64,000 bases of DNA from the NCBI GenBank assembly GCA_042854365.1, contig AP031437.1, positions 558,001 through 622,000 of the forward strand. The letters are read 5' to 3'. The position numbers and the translations under genes are program-made. How positions within the stretch are numbered: the first letter of the stretch is position 1; each line of letters starts with the position of its first letter. Shown here one piece after another: positions 37,464 to 46,585 of the stretch. A model generated the notes under the pieces. It searched no databases. It saw only the letters and a list, made by a program, of their open reading frames with translations, and was not told where the DNA came from. The stretch comes from Anaeromassilibacillus sp001305115 (lineage in GTDB: Bacteria > Bacillota > Clostridia > Oscillospirales > Acutalibacteraceae).

Positions 37464-38336
37464 CTACAATGCTTCGTGCAATCTATGCAGAAGGTTGGAT
37501 TCTTGTCCACCACAGTCGAAGCCACCCAGGGAGATACTGGGCTTGATTTTTCCATGAAAATCACTCCCACAGCTTACAGCGAGAGAGAGGTCCTCCGCTT
37601 GACGTAGATAAAAGGCAATTTGCTCAGGAGAATGGTAACTGCTGTATGCTTCCATTCCGCGGACCCCCTGCGCGGCAATATCTCGGAGCAACGTCACATC
37701 CTCGTGGATATTGTTGCCTGGATGTGCTAAAACGGGAAGACCTCCCGCGGTTCGAATCAAAGAAATGGCTTCTTGTAAGCTTTGAAAAGCAATGGGAACA
37801 TATCCGGGTTTCCCTTGCGAAAAGAAGTCCCAGTAAAAATTTACGTAGGGATTATCGCTGCGATTACCTCCGGGCAGATAAGGGGTGAGAGCAGGATGGT
37901 GAGGGTCCTGCGCCAATACAGCTTCAGCGATCATCTCACCGGTTACCACACCATCTTTCTCCGCAAGGAGAGGGGATGCATCAAAGTGAAAACCCATTTC
38001 ATAAGCGTGTTGAATACGGTATTCACCGGCCCTCTGTTCTTGTTCCAAAATAGCACGTTCGGTCTCATGAAATCCTGGATATTCCGGTTGAATCCAGTAA
38101 CCTAGAAGGTGCAGATCGATGCCTTTATAGGTGCAGTCCAGCTCTACAGCGGGAATACATTCCATTCCCAATTGCTGTGCCCGCTGCATGGCGCGAGGAA
38201 CCCCACGGGTGCAATTGTGATCTGCAACAGCAGCGACACGTACGCCGTTCTTCAGACAAAGATCCATCAATTCCTCTGGGGAATATGTGCCATCATCACT
38301 AAAGTTGGTATGCATATGTAGATCCAGCCAGCTCAT
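37464..38336 (-). CDS. PHP-domain phosphoesterase (nucleoside 3',5'-bisphosphate/RNase AM-like)
   Basis: Metal-dependent phosphoesterase of the PHP superfamily, 290 residues. Seen: the first metal motif DLHMHTNFSDDGTYSPEEL (about 4-22), AVADHNCTRG, a conserved glutamate in IPAVELDC, LAHPGNN, and the last motif CGSDFHG. All four PHP metal-binding motifs are present. Family members include YciV/RNase AM, and the exact substrate is not certain. Start ATG at 38336 after AAGGAG; the longer frame upstream contains its promoter region. A second, different PHP gene starts at 63207. Confidence 0.9.
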   Translation of the reverse strand: MSWLDLHMHTNFSDDGTYSPEELMDLCLKNGVRVAAVADHNCTRGVPRAMQRAQQLGMECIPAVELDCTYKGIDLHLLGYWIQPEYPGFHETERAILEQEQRAGEYRIQHAYEMGFHFDASPLLAEKDGVVTGEMIAEAVLAQDPHHPALTPYLPGGNRSDNPYVNFYWDFFSQGKPGYVPIAFQSLQEAISLIRTAGGLPVLAHPGNNIHEDVTLLRDIAAQGVRGMEAYSSYHSPEQIAFYLRQAEDLSLAVSCGSDFHGKIKPSISLGGFDCGGQESNLLHRLHEAL

Positions 38337-38682
38337 ATAGAATTCTCCTTGTATAATAGAGTAGTAGTTATTAGAGCCCCTCTCCAAGGGCTGTGCTACA
38401 CTGTGAGGGATGCTGTGGATTGGATTAGGCGCTTTTTTTAGCACTGGTTTGAGTAGAATCTGTTTTCAGTATAGGGAAAATGAAAAAAGAAGCAAGCCCT
38501 TTTAGAGATTTTTGGGGAAGACAAAAGAAGAGAGAAGTAAAACGAATCATCTATTTTGATAAAAAGTTTTCCAACCCCATTACAAATTGACATTTAGGAG
38601 AAATATATCGAACCGGTAAACAGGCTTTCACTAGCAGCGTTTTGATCCAGCATCTTACCTCTCGAAGGGCCGTAACCGAACT
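38337..38682. other. Intergenic region between PHP and GH97 genes
   Basis: About 345 bases. It holds the PHP gene upstream region; no gene or clear operator is visible. Confidence 0.4.
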
Positions 38683-38721
38683 ATAAAAAACTCCCGGCCC
38701 GTCACACGGACGAGCCGGGAG
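38683..38721 (-). terminator. Terminator of the GH97 giant
   Basis: On the minus strand CTCCCGGC-CGT pairs with ACG-GCCGGGAG and is followed by TTTTTTATAG. Confidence 0.88.
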
Positions 38722-38751
38722 AAATTTGGAAAGGGAAGGTGGCTGATATAC

Positions 38752-41700
38752 TTATGCAGTGATGGTCGCAACGCAGTGGCGCACTGCATTCTGGTTGGGC
38801 ATCGTGGTATAGATGCCAGAAGCACTGCCTACATTGCCGGTCGCCCAGATGCGGAAGTAATAGTCATTGCCGTCCTTCTTCACAAACTGGGTCTTAAATA
38901 CGCCGTCTGTACCGCTTACAAAGAGCGGTGTAGAGGTGCTACCATCGGTAACGGTCATCTTAAAGGTGTATGCCTGGCCTTTCTTGATCGAAATTGAACC
39001 AGTGGTATCGCTGTGCACAGAACCTTCCAGAATATTTGCCGTAAAGGTGGAGGAAGTTCCATCCAAGGTGACCGTAATGGTGGAGTTGCCCATTCCAGCG
39101 CCGTTCAGCTGGAAGCTGTATCCATCCGCAGTTTTGGTGAGATACTGCACCGAAACGTTCGCGTTATTTGCGGTAACCGTTGGGGCGGTTGCAGAGGTTG
39201 TCTTGACCGTAAAGACAAAGCGTTCTCCCACGCGGAACGAGCAACTCTTGGTAGATTCGTCCAGCGTAAAGTTGGAGGCTGTTGTGGCCGTCGAAGTAGA
39301 ATCGTTGTTGGAAGAACTACTGGAAGAACCACTGCTGGAACCACCGCTAGAACTACTGCCCTTTTCGTCCAGATGGTCGATTGCAGCAGCTAGCTTGGTT
39401 TCGATATTGCGAATCTTGGCTTCAGCGGCCGGATCGCCCTCGGCAAGAGTGTTGTCGTCCAAAACAACCTGTGCTTCCTGCATGACCTTGACCAGGTTCT
39501 GATAACTCGCCACTGTGAACCGGTCTGCGTCCTTTGCCTGCGCGATCTCCATCAATTCCTTTAAATAATCCTTGTTTGCGATCTTACGCAGGGCGGTCAT
39601 GGCGGCTGTTAAGGTCTTGCTAGCGTTATCGACTTCTTCCTGTGTTGCCTGTGGATCTTCATAGACCTCTTGGGCTTCCTTTCGTGCAGTGAGGAATTCC
39701 TCCTTGCCCTCTTCAACATACAGGTCGAGTTCATTCGAGATAGCCTCAGCTTTCGCTAGGACTGTGGCCAAAATCGATTTGTCTGCCTGATAGCGGACAT
39801 TATCAATTGCTTCCTTGAGCGCATGGACAGCCTCTGTAATTTCTTGCTCCATCGCATCGGGATTGTCGTAGACCTTTTGGGCCTCTTCCATGGCATCCTT
39901 CAGTTCTTCAATGGTACTCGGGTCCAGACCTTCCGAAGCTTCTACAATCGCTTCTGCAATCTCCAGCTGAATTTCCAGCTCGCTCTTGTCGCCAGGCTGG
40001 AAGGAGAGATAATGGATGGCATCCAGCAAACCTCCCCAAGCGTCGTTGATATCTGTCTGTGTGACTGCAACCTCTTTCGCGACTCTTACGGCTTCATGAT
40101 ATGCCTTTTCAAATTTTGCCTGGACGGTTGGCACAGCAGCGGCAACCTCATTGTCCAATGTATCGGCATACGCAATCAGGGAATTCAAAATCTCCTTATT
40201 GACGATTGTGAAAGAGAAGTCAAGGGTTTCTGCCGTAGCACCTTTTTCCGCTGTATAGGTGAATTCCTTTGTGTTTGTGATTTTTTGCGGTTCGCCGCCC
40301 AAGAGGATTTCACTGAATTCGCGGCCCTCTACAGAAGGAACAAAGGAGAGATTCAGCTCAGTGCCCTCCTCAAAGTTGCCGGTATACCGGCCAATGAGAT
40401 TGGCAATGGTCTGCTCTTCGCCATTGAGCGTAAGCTCTACATTCGTACCGTAGTTGACCATGAAGCTGGTGCTCTCTTCCACAGCCGGCTCCTCCGCAAA
40501 CGATCCAACATTCCCATTAACGGTGAAGTCTTCAAAGGTTGCTGGCAGAGAACCGGTCTTTCCGTTACCGTCCACTGCATAGATACCAACCTTGAGATCG
40601 CCATCCATTCGGACTTTGCCGCCCATCGTCATATCGACAGGGTCGGCGATAGGCGTCCAATTCTGGTTATCATAGCTGTAATAGGAGGAGAACGTAGTTC
40701 CTTCCTTCACAACCTTCAGATAGACGCTTGCCTCTGGATCGGCGTCCGGGGTTGTATGTTCAGAGAACTTGCCGTTATTGAGGACAAAGTCCGTAAAGAT
40801 GTTCCCATCAAACCCACTGTGATAGCGCTTATAGGCGCCATAAATGTTGCTGGAATCCTGATAGACGATGATACCGGCGGTTTGATAATCGTCTGTCGGA
40901 ACAAAGTCAAGCTTCGTCGAGACAGTGAAGTCGCCCTCTACCGGGGATAGGAATACGTTTTTGGCATTGTCGGTGTTGGTATAGAATTCACCCGGCTGTG
41001 TGATGATCGTAATGGAGTTTTCACTGTTGATCTGCCAGTGCTCCGGATCATTGCGCAGGACATCCCAATCGTCCGTCAAGACCAGATCTGCAGGAGAAAT
41101 GGTCACTTCACAGGAAGCAGTCACCTCGTTGTTGAAACCTGTCATAGCGGTGATGGTGACCGTACCCGCCTGGTATGCAGTGATCTTTCCGTTTTCATCG
41201 ACCGATGCGACGTCTGGGTCGCTGGACGTCCATACAACTGGATCGTCGGCTCCCTCCGGTGTAACCGTAGCGGTGAGGGTAGCGGTCTCATACTGTTTCA
41301 TGGAGAGCTCTGTATGATCGAGTGAAATTTCGGTTGCTTCCACGTATTGGTTGGCAAACGGAATCACTTCGTTATTGATTGTGAAGTCTTCGAAGGTTGC
41401 CGGCAAAGAACCGCTCTTGCCATTGCCGTCGACCGCATACAGGCCGATCTTGAGATCGCCGGTGAGGCTGGACACATTCAACGGATCTGCAATTTGTACC
41501 CATTCCGAGTTGTCATAGCTGTAATAAGCGGTGAAGGTTGTACCTTCCTTGACAACCTTTAGATAGACCGGTGCGTCTTTGTTCAAATCTGGCGTTGTAT
41601 GCTCGGAAGCGCTGCCCTTATTGATTGCAAAATCCGTGAAGATATTGCCATTATATCCGGAATGGTAGCGCTTGTATGCGCCATACAGATTCTTGCTGTC

Positions 41701-44700
41701 CTGATACACGATAATGCCAGCGGTCTGGTAGTTAGCGCCCGGAACAAAGGTCAGTTTTGTCGTAGCTGTAAAATCGCCCTCCACTGGGGTCAGGAATACG
41801 TTTTCTGCATTGTCGGTTCCGCTATAGAATTCGCCTGCCTTGGTTGTAATGGTAATGGAATTCACGCCCGTTAGTTTCCAGTTTTCCGGATCGTTGCGGA
41901 TGATGGACCAGTCGTTGGTCAGGGAGAATTCTGGACGGCGGACGGTCACTTCGCAGCTGGCGGTGATATTGCCGTCAAAGCCAGTAGCGGCGGTGATCGT
42001 AGTGACACCGGGCTTTAATCCGAGGACTTTACCATTTTCGACTGTGGCAACCTCGGGATTGCTGGAAGTCCATGTGACAGTGTCGTATTCAACATCCTCA
42101 GGGGTGAGGGTCGCGGTCAATACCGTTGAATCGTTCTGTTCCAGAGTGAGTTCACTGGCACTCAGGGTGATGGATTCTGCCTGGCTGGGCTGATTCCGGA
42201 GGATCTTAATCATAGCACCGCCGTGTTCGGCCATCGGAATCGTCAAAACGGTGTCCTTGTCGACCTTTTCAATGCGCGCGGTGATGTCATCCACAGTCTC
42301 GCCGTCCTCATAGATAAAGGCATAATAGTCCCCCTCACCGAGGAAGTCCAGCTGGAACTCTGCGGTGCGCTGCTCGTTGCAGATCAGGCCAAGATACCAA
42401 TTCTCTCCACTTCTGCGCGCGGTGTTGACATATTCGCCCGGCTCGCCTGCCAACAGCTGCGTCTCGTCCCACTGCCCAGGGAAGTCCTCAAAGAAATAAC
42501 GGGCGGGGCTGTTGAGGTACGCTTCTGGACGGTCCGCAAAGCATTGGATACCGCTCTCATAGGTGACGGTCAGGGCGCCCATCTGCGCGATGGTGAACTG
42601 TTTGCGGGTATTGGTGCGGTGGGAGAACATCGGTGTATAGTCTGCGGGACCAACCGCACAACGCATAAATGGCAACATACAGTTGTGGTAAGCGCTTACA
42701 TCCGCAGGGCGGAAGAGATCCTGTTCGGCACCGAAGATACCTTCACGGCTGAGTGCGTTCGGATACGTGCGGCGCTCGCCGGTCGTCTTATTCGCACCAT
42801 GGATATTGATGAACATATGGTTTTCCGCGGTGACCCGCATCAAACGATTATAGAACTGGATATAATCCTGGGATTGTGAGTTGAAGAAGTCCGGCTTGAT
42901 GCCTTTGATTCCCATGTCAGCGAGCTCCTTGATACGGCGCTCTGCTTCATCGCCCTTCTTCAAATCGTTGTGGTTTTGCCAGGCGATCAGGCCGATGCCC
43001 TTCTCGTTGGCATAGTCGATCAGATCTTCGGTCCAATCGTAATAACCATAATAAGCGAATTCGCTGTGGCCCTGGCTGCTGCCGCTTGGCTGCCAGCCCT
43101 CATCCAAAAGTAGATACTGCCAACCCATCTCTGCAGCGAGATCGATGTATTCTTTATAGACATCCGGATCGTTGACCGGATCGCGGTTCAGCCAAGTCCA
43201 GGCGGTGACACCGGGCTGAATCCAGGAGGTATCCTCCAAAACGTTGGCAGGACTGAGGTTTTCCGCCATAGTATTCTCAACGATGTCCGCGGTGGTGCCA
43301 ATCACAGCAAAGCGCCACGGCGTTGCAAACGGAGCTTTTGTCTGGATGGCAGATTTCTGTTCGTTGGAGAATACAATGTCAAGGCGTCCGTTCGGATTGC
43401 CGATGATGTCTGCACCACAATACTCATCGTGGAGCCCTGCCTCAGAGATCAAGGCGTACTCACCCGTAGGCGTCTTGTACAACAATGGCATACAATACCG
43501 TTCATCCAATTCTGAAAGCTGCTTTTCCTCCTCGACTTGCTCGTTATGATTGATGTACGGCATCACATAAGCGGTAGAGCCCTGCGGAATTTGCAAAGTC
43601 GTATTTTCAGAGGAAATGGTGATGGGCGTGTCTTCATTTTCGGCTGTGATCTGATATTTAAAAGCAATTCCGTCGTCGTACGCGCGTGTAACAATACTGA
43701 AGGTGACACCTTCGACGCCTTCTTTGGTAAAGTTCAGCGTTGTCTGGTTGGCGTGATTTTCAACCTGTGTAATCTTTGCACCGATCAACTCATAGGGATC
43801 GTTGATTTCTTCATCGACACGATCGACGAAAGTCAGCTCGGAAAAATCCCCCAGGCTGGTGGTCAAGCCGACAGCGGAATTGTCTACAACTAAGTTGTTG
43901 TCCTTAAAAGAAGAATAAGAAACCTTGCCATCATGTAGGGCAAACAGGGCGGTGATGCTGCCGTCCGGAGAAGCAATCTGCCAGGAAGAAGCTGGATCGC
44001 CCTTACCAATGATGATATCCACGGTGGCTTCACGGACGACGTCGCCTTGCGTTAATGTGCAGGTAATGGTCGCAATGCCGTCGCCGATACCGGTTACAAT
44101 GCCGCTGCTCGAAACCGTGGCGATGGAATCGTCCGAACTCTTATACGAAACAGCCAGCGTATCAGCGGGGATCTCTGCGCCACCGACGGAATAACCGACC
44201 GGGGTCAACTGGGTAGTCTTACCAACCGGCAAAACGGACTGCTGTGCAGTGACCGCTGCGGAAGCTAATGTGGTTTGTATCTCGCGGTCGCAGAGAATTT
44301 TTGCATCACACCACAAGCTGTGGTCACAGGTAGTAACCCCGTCCGTACCGTTGTCGGTCTTGAGGGTCAGTGTTTTGGCGCCCTCCGGAATGTCGATATT
44401 GACAAAGACCTGGGCAGCCTGTCCGGAGAGGTCGTCGATGTGATATTTTTGTTCGCCGTCAACTTCTACAGTGAAACCACAGTTGCCATAGATGCCATCG
44501 TAAACAGAATCCGCTTGAACGCCTATGTAGGCCTGAAATGTTTTTGCACCCTGGGCTGAGATGTCATAAACCAGCTCCGATGCCGCATGGGCACAGAGCC
44601 CCTTTTCGTACTCAACGATGTCTAAGTTTTCATCGAGCAGGCGTAGCGGCTTATTGTCGATGTCCTGATCCACCCCCAAGCTACCGAAGCCAACCTTTGT

Positions 44701-44892
44701 CTTGGTCGGTTTCATGTCGCTCAAATAAAGCGCAATGTCGCCTTCTTCCTCTTGCACAACAGCCGTGATTGCCTGGCGGGCGGCAGGAACAGCCTGAGCC
44801 GCCTGTGCGGCAAATACCGGTGTTGCGCCGGCAGCCGCCATCTGTAGCGCGAGTGCTACAGCAATAAAAGATCGCACGGTCTTTCTCTTCAT
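38752..44892 (-). CDS. Secreted multidomain GH97 glycosidase (alpha-galactosidase-like)
   Basis: Extracellular enzyme of about 2046 residues. Seen in order: signal peptide (1-30), NPCBM-like module (55-200), Big_2-like domain (215-285), GH97 N-domain (from about 303), GH97 barrel with TAWTWLNRD near 556, YLLLDEGW near 590 and KPDFF with Asp668. Then Big_2 (900-985), concanavalin-like domain (990-1185), Big_2 (1185-1268), a second copy of the concanavalin-like domain (1270-1470), a YGTNVEL beta domain, FIVAR repeats (1565-1840), Ser linker and two small C-terminal beta domains. An Asp at position 668 fits the nucleophile of the retaining (alpha-galactosidase) branch of GH97, not the inverting SusB branch; this is inferred from motif position. 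Start at 44892 after GGATGGAGA is preferred, but an ATG nine codons upstream with GGAGG is possible. Confidence 0.88.
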   Translation of the reverse strand: MKRKTVRSFIAVALALQMAAAGATPVFAAQAAQAVPAARQAITAVVQEEEGDIALYLSDMKPTKTKVGFGSLGVDQDIDNKPLRLLDENLDIVEYEKGLCAHAASELVYDISAQGAKTFQAYIGVQADSVYDGIYGNCGFTVEVDGEQKYHIDDLSGQAAQVFVNIDIPEGAKTLTLKTDNGTDGVTTCDHSLWCDAKILCDREIQTTLASAAVTAQQSVLPVGKTTQLTPVGYSVGGAEIPADTLAVSYKSSDDSIATVSSSGIVTGIGDGIATITCTLTQGDVVREATVDIIIGKGDPASSWQIASPDGSITALFALHDGKVSYSSFKDNNLVVDNSAVGLTTSLGDFSELTFVDRVDEEINDPYELIGAKITQVENHANQTTLNFTKEGVEGVTFSIVTRAYDDGIAFKYQITAENEDTPITISSENTTLQIPQGSTAYVMPYINHNEQVEEEKQLSELDERYCMPLLYKTPTGEYALISEAGLHDEYCGADIIGNPNGRLDIVFSNEQKSAIQTKAPFATPWRFAVIGTTADIVENTMAENLSPANVLEDTSWIQPGVTAWTWLNRDPVNDPDVYKEYIDLAAEMGWQYLLLDEGWQPSGSSQGHSEFAYYGYYDWTEDLIDYANEKGIGLIAWQNHNDLKKGDEAERRIKELADMGIKGIKPDFFNSQSQDYIQFYNRLMRVTAENHMFINIHGANKTTGERRTYPNALSREGIFGAEQDLFRPADVSAYHNCMLPFMRCAVGPADYTPMFSHRTNTRKQFTIAQMGALTVTYESGIQCFADRPEAYLNSPARYFFEDFPGQWDETQLLAGEPGEYVNTARRSGENWYLGLICNEQRTAEFQLDFLGEGDYYAFIYEDGETVDDITARIEKVDKDTVLTIPMAEHGGAMIKILRNQPSQAESITLSASELTLEQNDSTVLTATLTPEDVEYDTVTWTSSNPEVATVENGKVLGLKPGVTTITAATGFDGNITASCEVTVRRPEFSLTNDWSIIRNDPENWKLTGVNSITITTKAGEFYSGTDNAENVFLTPVEGDFTATTKLTFVPGANYQTAGIIVYQDSKNLYGAYKRYHSGYNGNIFTDFAINKGSASEHTTPDLNKDAPVYLKVVKEGTTFTAYYSYDNSEWVQIADPLNVSSLTGDLKIGLYAVDGNGKSGSLPATFEDFTINNEVIPFANQYVEATEISLDHTELSMKQYETATLTATVTPEGADDPVVWTSSDPDVASVDENGKITAYQAGTVTITAMTGFNNEVTASCEVTISPADLVLTDDWDVLRNDPEHWQINSENSITIITQPGEFYTNTDNAKNVFLSPVEGDFTVSTKLDFVPTDDYQTAGIIVYQDSSNIYGAYKRYHSGFDGNIFTDFVLNNGKFSEHTTPDADPEASVYLKVVKEGTTFSSYYSYDNQNWTPIADPVDMTMGGKVRMDGDLKVGIYAVDGNGKTGSLPATFEDFTVNGNVGSFAEEPAVEESTSFMVNYGTNVELTLNGEEQTIANLIGRYTGNFEEGTELNLSFVPSVEGREFSEILLGGEPQKITNTKEFTYTAEKGATAETLDFSFTIVNKEILNSLIAYADTLDNEVAAAVPTVQAKFEKAYHEAVRVAKEVAVTQTDINDAWGGLLDAIHYLSFQPGDKSELEIQLEIAEAIVEASEGLDPSTIEELKDAMEEAQKVYDNPDAMEQEITEAVHALKEAIDNVRYQADKSILATVLAKAEAISNELDLYVEEGKEEFLTARKEAQEVYEDPQATQEEVDNASKTLTAAMTALRKIANKDYLKELMEIAQAKDADRFTVASYQNLVKVMQEAQVVLDDNTLAEGDPAAEAKIRNIETKLAAAIDHLDEKGSSSSGGSSSGSSSSSSNNDSTSTATTASNFTLDESTKSCSFRVGERFVFTVKTTSATAPTVTANNANVSVQYLTKTADGYSFQLNGAGMGNSTITVTLDGTSSTFTANILEGSVHSDTTGSISIKKGQAYTFKMTVTDGSTSTPLFVSGTDGVFKTQFVKKDGNDYYFRIWATGNVGSASGIYTTMPNQNAVRHCVATITA

Positions 44893-45206
44893 AATTTTCT
44901 CCATCCTTTTCTCTACCATTGTGGGTTTCTCCTCCATTTGGAAGGAACTGGGACCTCCTTTCCGAACCAACGTCCTTCCCTAAAATAATGATAAAAATAA
45001 CTTGAAACGGCTTAATCAATATCTTTCTAAAGCTACATTTTAAAAATATTCTATTTAAAATGCATAAAAACAAATCACGATTTAGCCGTTTGTTGTCGCT
45101 ATAGTATCACGAACTCTGTCTAAAATCAATATCTAAAAAGATGATGAGACAATCGTATATATTTTTGAAACAATTTTCCATATAATATGAGGAATTCTGG
45201 ATTGCC
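44893..45206. other. Divergent upstream region of GH97 and HD genes
   Basis: About 310 bases, AT-rich between 44985 and 45180. It includes the GH97 leader with two overlapping Shine-Dalgarno sites; its promoter could not be fixed. No gene is visible. Confidence 0.4.
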
Positions 45207-45235
45207 TTTACACACCCGGACCTTTCCAGTATAAT
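45207..45235 (+). promoter_or_regulatory. Promoter of the HD/VanRS/iron ABC operon
   Basis: TTTACA (45207-45212), 17-base spacer, TATAAT (45230-45235). Confidence 0.8.
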
Positions 45236-45280
45236 GGGGAAAGGTTGGCCGAGAGGCATTAAGGAGAAAGGTGGGATACC

Positions 45281-45877
45281 ATGGGCTTGAGTTATCAAGA
45301 GGAATTTGAAGAGATTTTCCGCAGTAAAGTTACCCGGGAAGGCAGCGCGGCCTTTTTGGAATGGCTCTCCAAGACGGACTTTTTTACCGCGCCGGCAAGT
45401 ACAAAATTTCACTGTGCCTGTCCAAGCGGCCTGGTACAGCACAGCATTAGTGTGTACCGCACTATGGTGGAGCGGTATTTCGACCCTGAAACGGACAGCG
45501 AAGAAAGCTTTGCTATCTGTGGCCTGCTGCACGATGTCTGTAAAGCGCAGTTTTATAAGGAAGGCACCCGCAATGTCAAAAATGAACAGACCGGGGCCTG
45601 GGAGAAAAAGCCATATTATATGATTGAGGACAGTTTTCCCTACGGACATGGGGAAAAGTCCGTGTTCCTGATCGAGCGCTTTTTGCGCTTGAAAACCAGC
45701 GAAGCGATTGCGATCCGTTGGCATATGGGCGGCTTTGACGATGCGGCGCGTGGCGGGAGTTTTGCCATCAGCCAGGCGTACGACCGCTATCCGCTGGCGG
45801 TAAAGCTGCATTTGGCCGATTTGGAGAGCACCTACCTGCGTGAGAAGGGTACCTCCGTGGTGCGCGCACAGCGATAA
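45281..45877 (+). CDS. HD-domain phosphohydrolase
   Basis: Small (198 residues) metal-dependent HD-superfamily protein. Seen: the ligand series His in GLVQHSIS, His-Asp in LLHDVCK, His in GHGEKS, His in IRWHMGG and Asp in LHLADLEST, which is a full H-HD-H-H-D set. No fused domain. Relatives hydrolyse nucleotides or phosphomonoesters, and no substrate can be assigned. ATG after AGGTGG. It is the first gene of an apparent six-gene operon, 18 bases ahead of a response regulator. Confidence 0.85.
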   Translation: MGLSYQEEFEEIFRSKVTREGSAAFLEWLSKTDFFTAPASTKFHCACPSGLVQHSISVYRTMVERYFDPETDSEESFAICGLLHDVCKAQFYKEGTRNVKNEQTGAWEKKPYYMIEDSFPYGHGEKSVFLIERFLRLKTSEAIAIRWHMGGFDDAARGGSFAISQAYDRYPLAVKLHLADLESTYLREKGTSVVRAQR

Positions 45878-45895
45878 TTACAGGGGGAGAATGGA

Positions 45896-46585
45896 ATGCC
45901 GGACATTTTGGTGGTTGACGATGAACAAGAGATTGCCGACCTGGTGGAGCTCTATTTAAAGAACGAGGGTTATACTCTATATAAATGTTATGACGGAACG
46001 CAGGCATTGGAACAGATCGAAATGCGCCCCTTCGACCTGGCGATTTTGGACGTTATGCTCCCGGAAACCAGCGGATTTGCGCTTTGCCGCAAAATTCGTG
46101 AGAAGTACACGTATCCAGTCATTATGTTGACGGCGCGCACCGAGGATATGGATAAGATCACAGGGCTGACCATCGGTGCTGATGACTATGTGACAAAACC
46201 GTTCAATCCTTTGGAGCTGGTGGCGCGGGTCAAGGCGCAACTGCGCCGGTCGACTCGTTACAATGCAGGAGCCGCTCCAGAGTCACATGTGATCGACTTT
46301 TCCGGCTTGGAGATCAACCGGGATACCCACGAGTGCCGGCTGTACGATCAACCGGTCGATCTGACGCCGACAGAATTCTCCCTGCTGTGGATGCTCTGTC
46401 AGAATCGGGGGAAGGTGCTGTCCTCAGAGGAGCTTTTTGAAGGGGTTTGGGGAGAAAAATATCTGGATTCCAACAACACGGTGATGGTGCATATCCGGCG
46501 CCTGCGTGAAAAGCTACATGAGCCTGCACGCAACCCGAAGTTCATCAAGACGGTCTGGGGGGTGGGGTATAAAATTGAAGGATAG
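45896..46585 (+). CDS. OmpR-family response regulator (VanR-like)
   Basis: DNA-binding response regulator, 229 residues. Receiver domain (1-118) with acidic pair VDDEQE, phospho-acceptor in LAILDVMLPE and Lys in DYVTKPFNP; winged helix (about 130-228) with LTPTEFSLLWMLCQNRGKV and the wing VWGVGYKIEG. The VanR-like branch is common in Firmicutes and does not by itself mean vancomycin resistance; no vanHAX genes are present. Stop codon overlaps the kinase start. The location upstream of an iron/cobalamin-type importer suggests it controls that uptake system. Confidence 0.93.
   Translation: MPDILVVDDEQEIADLVELYLKNEGYTLYKCYDGTQALEQIEMRPFDLAILDVMLPETSGFALCRKIREKYTYPVIMLTARTEDMDKITGLTIGADDYVTKPFNPLELVARVKAQLRRSTRYNAGAAPESHVIDFSGLEINRDTHECRLYDQPVDLTPTEFSLLWMLCQNRGKVLSSEELFEGVWGEKYLDSNNTVMVHIRRLREKLHEPARNPKFIKTVWGVGYKIEG

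Noticed and set aside
39823..40950. 375-codon plus-strand frame opposite the GH97 tail
   Set aside because: Shadow of the repeated FIVAR and concanavalin-like domains; no start signal.
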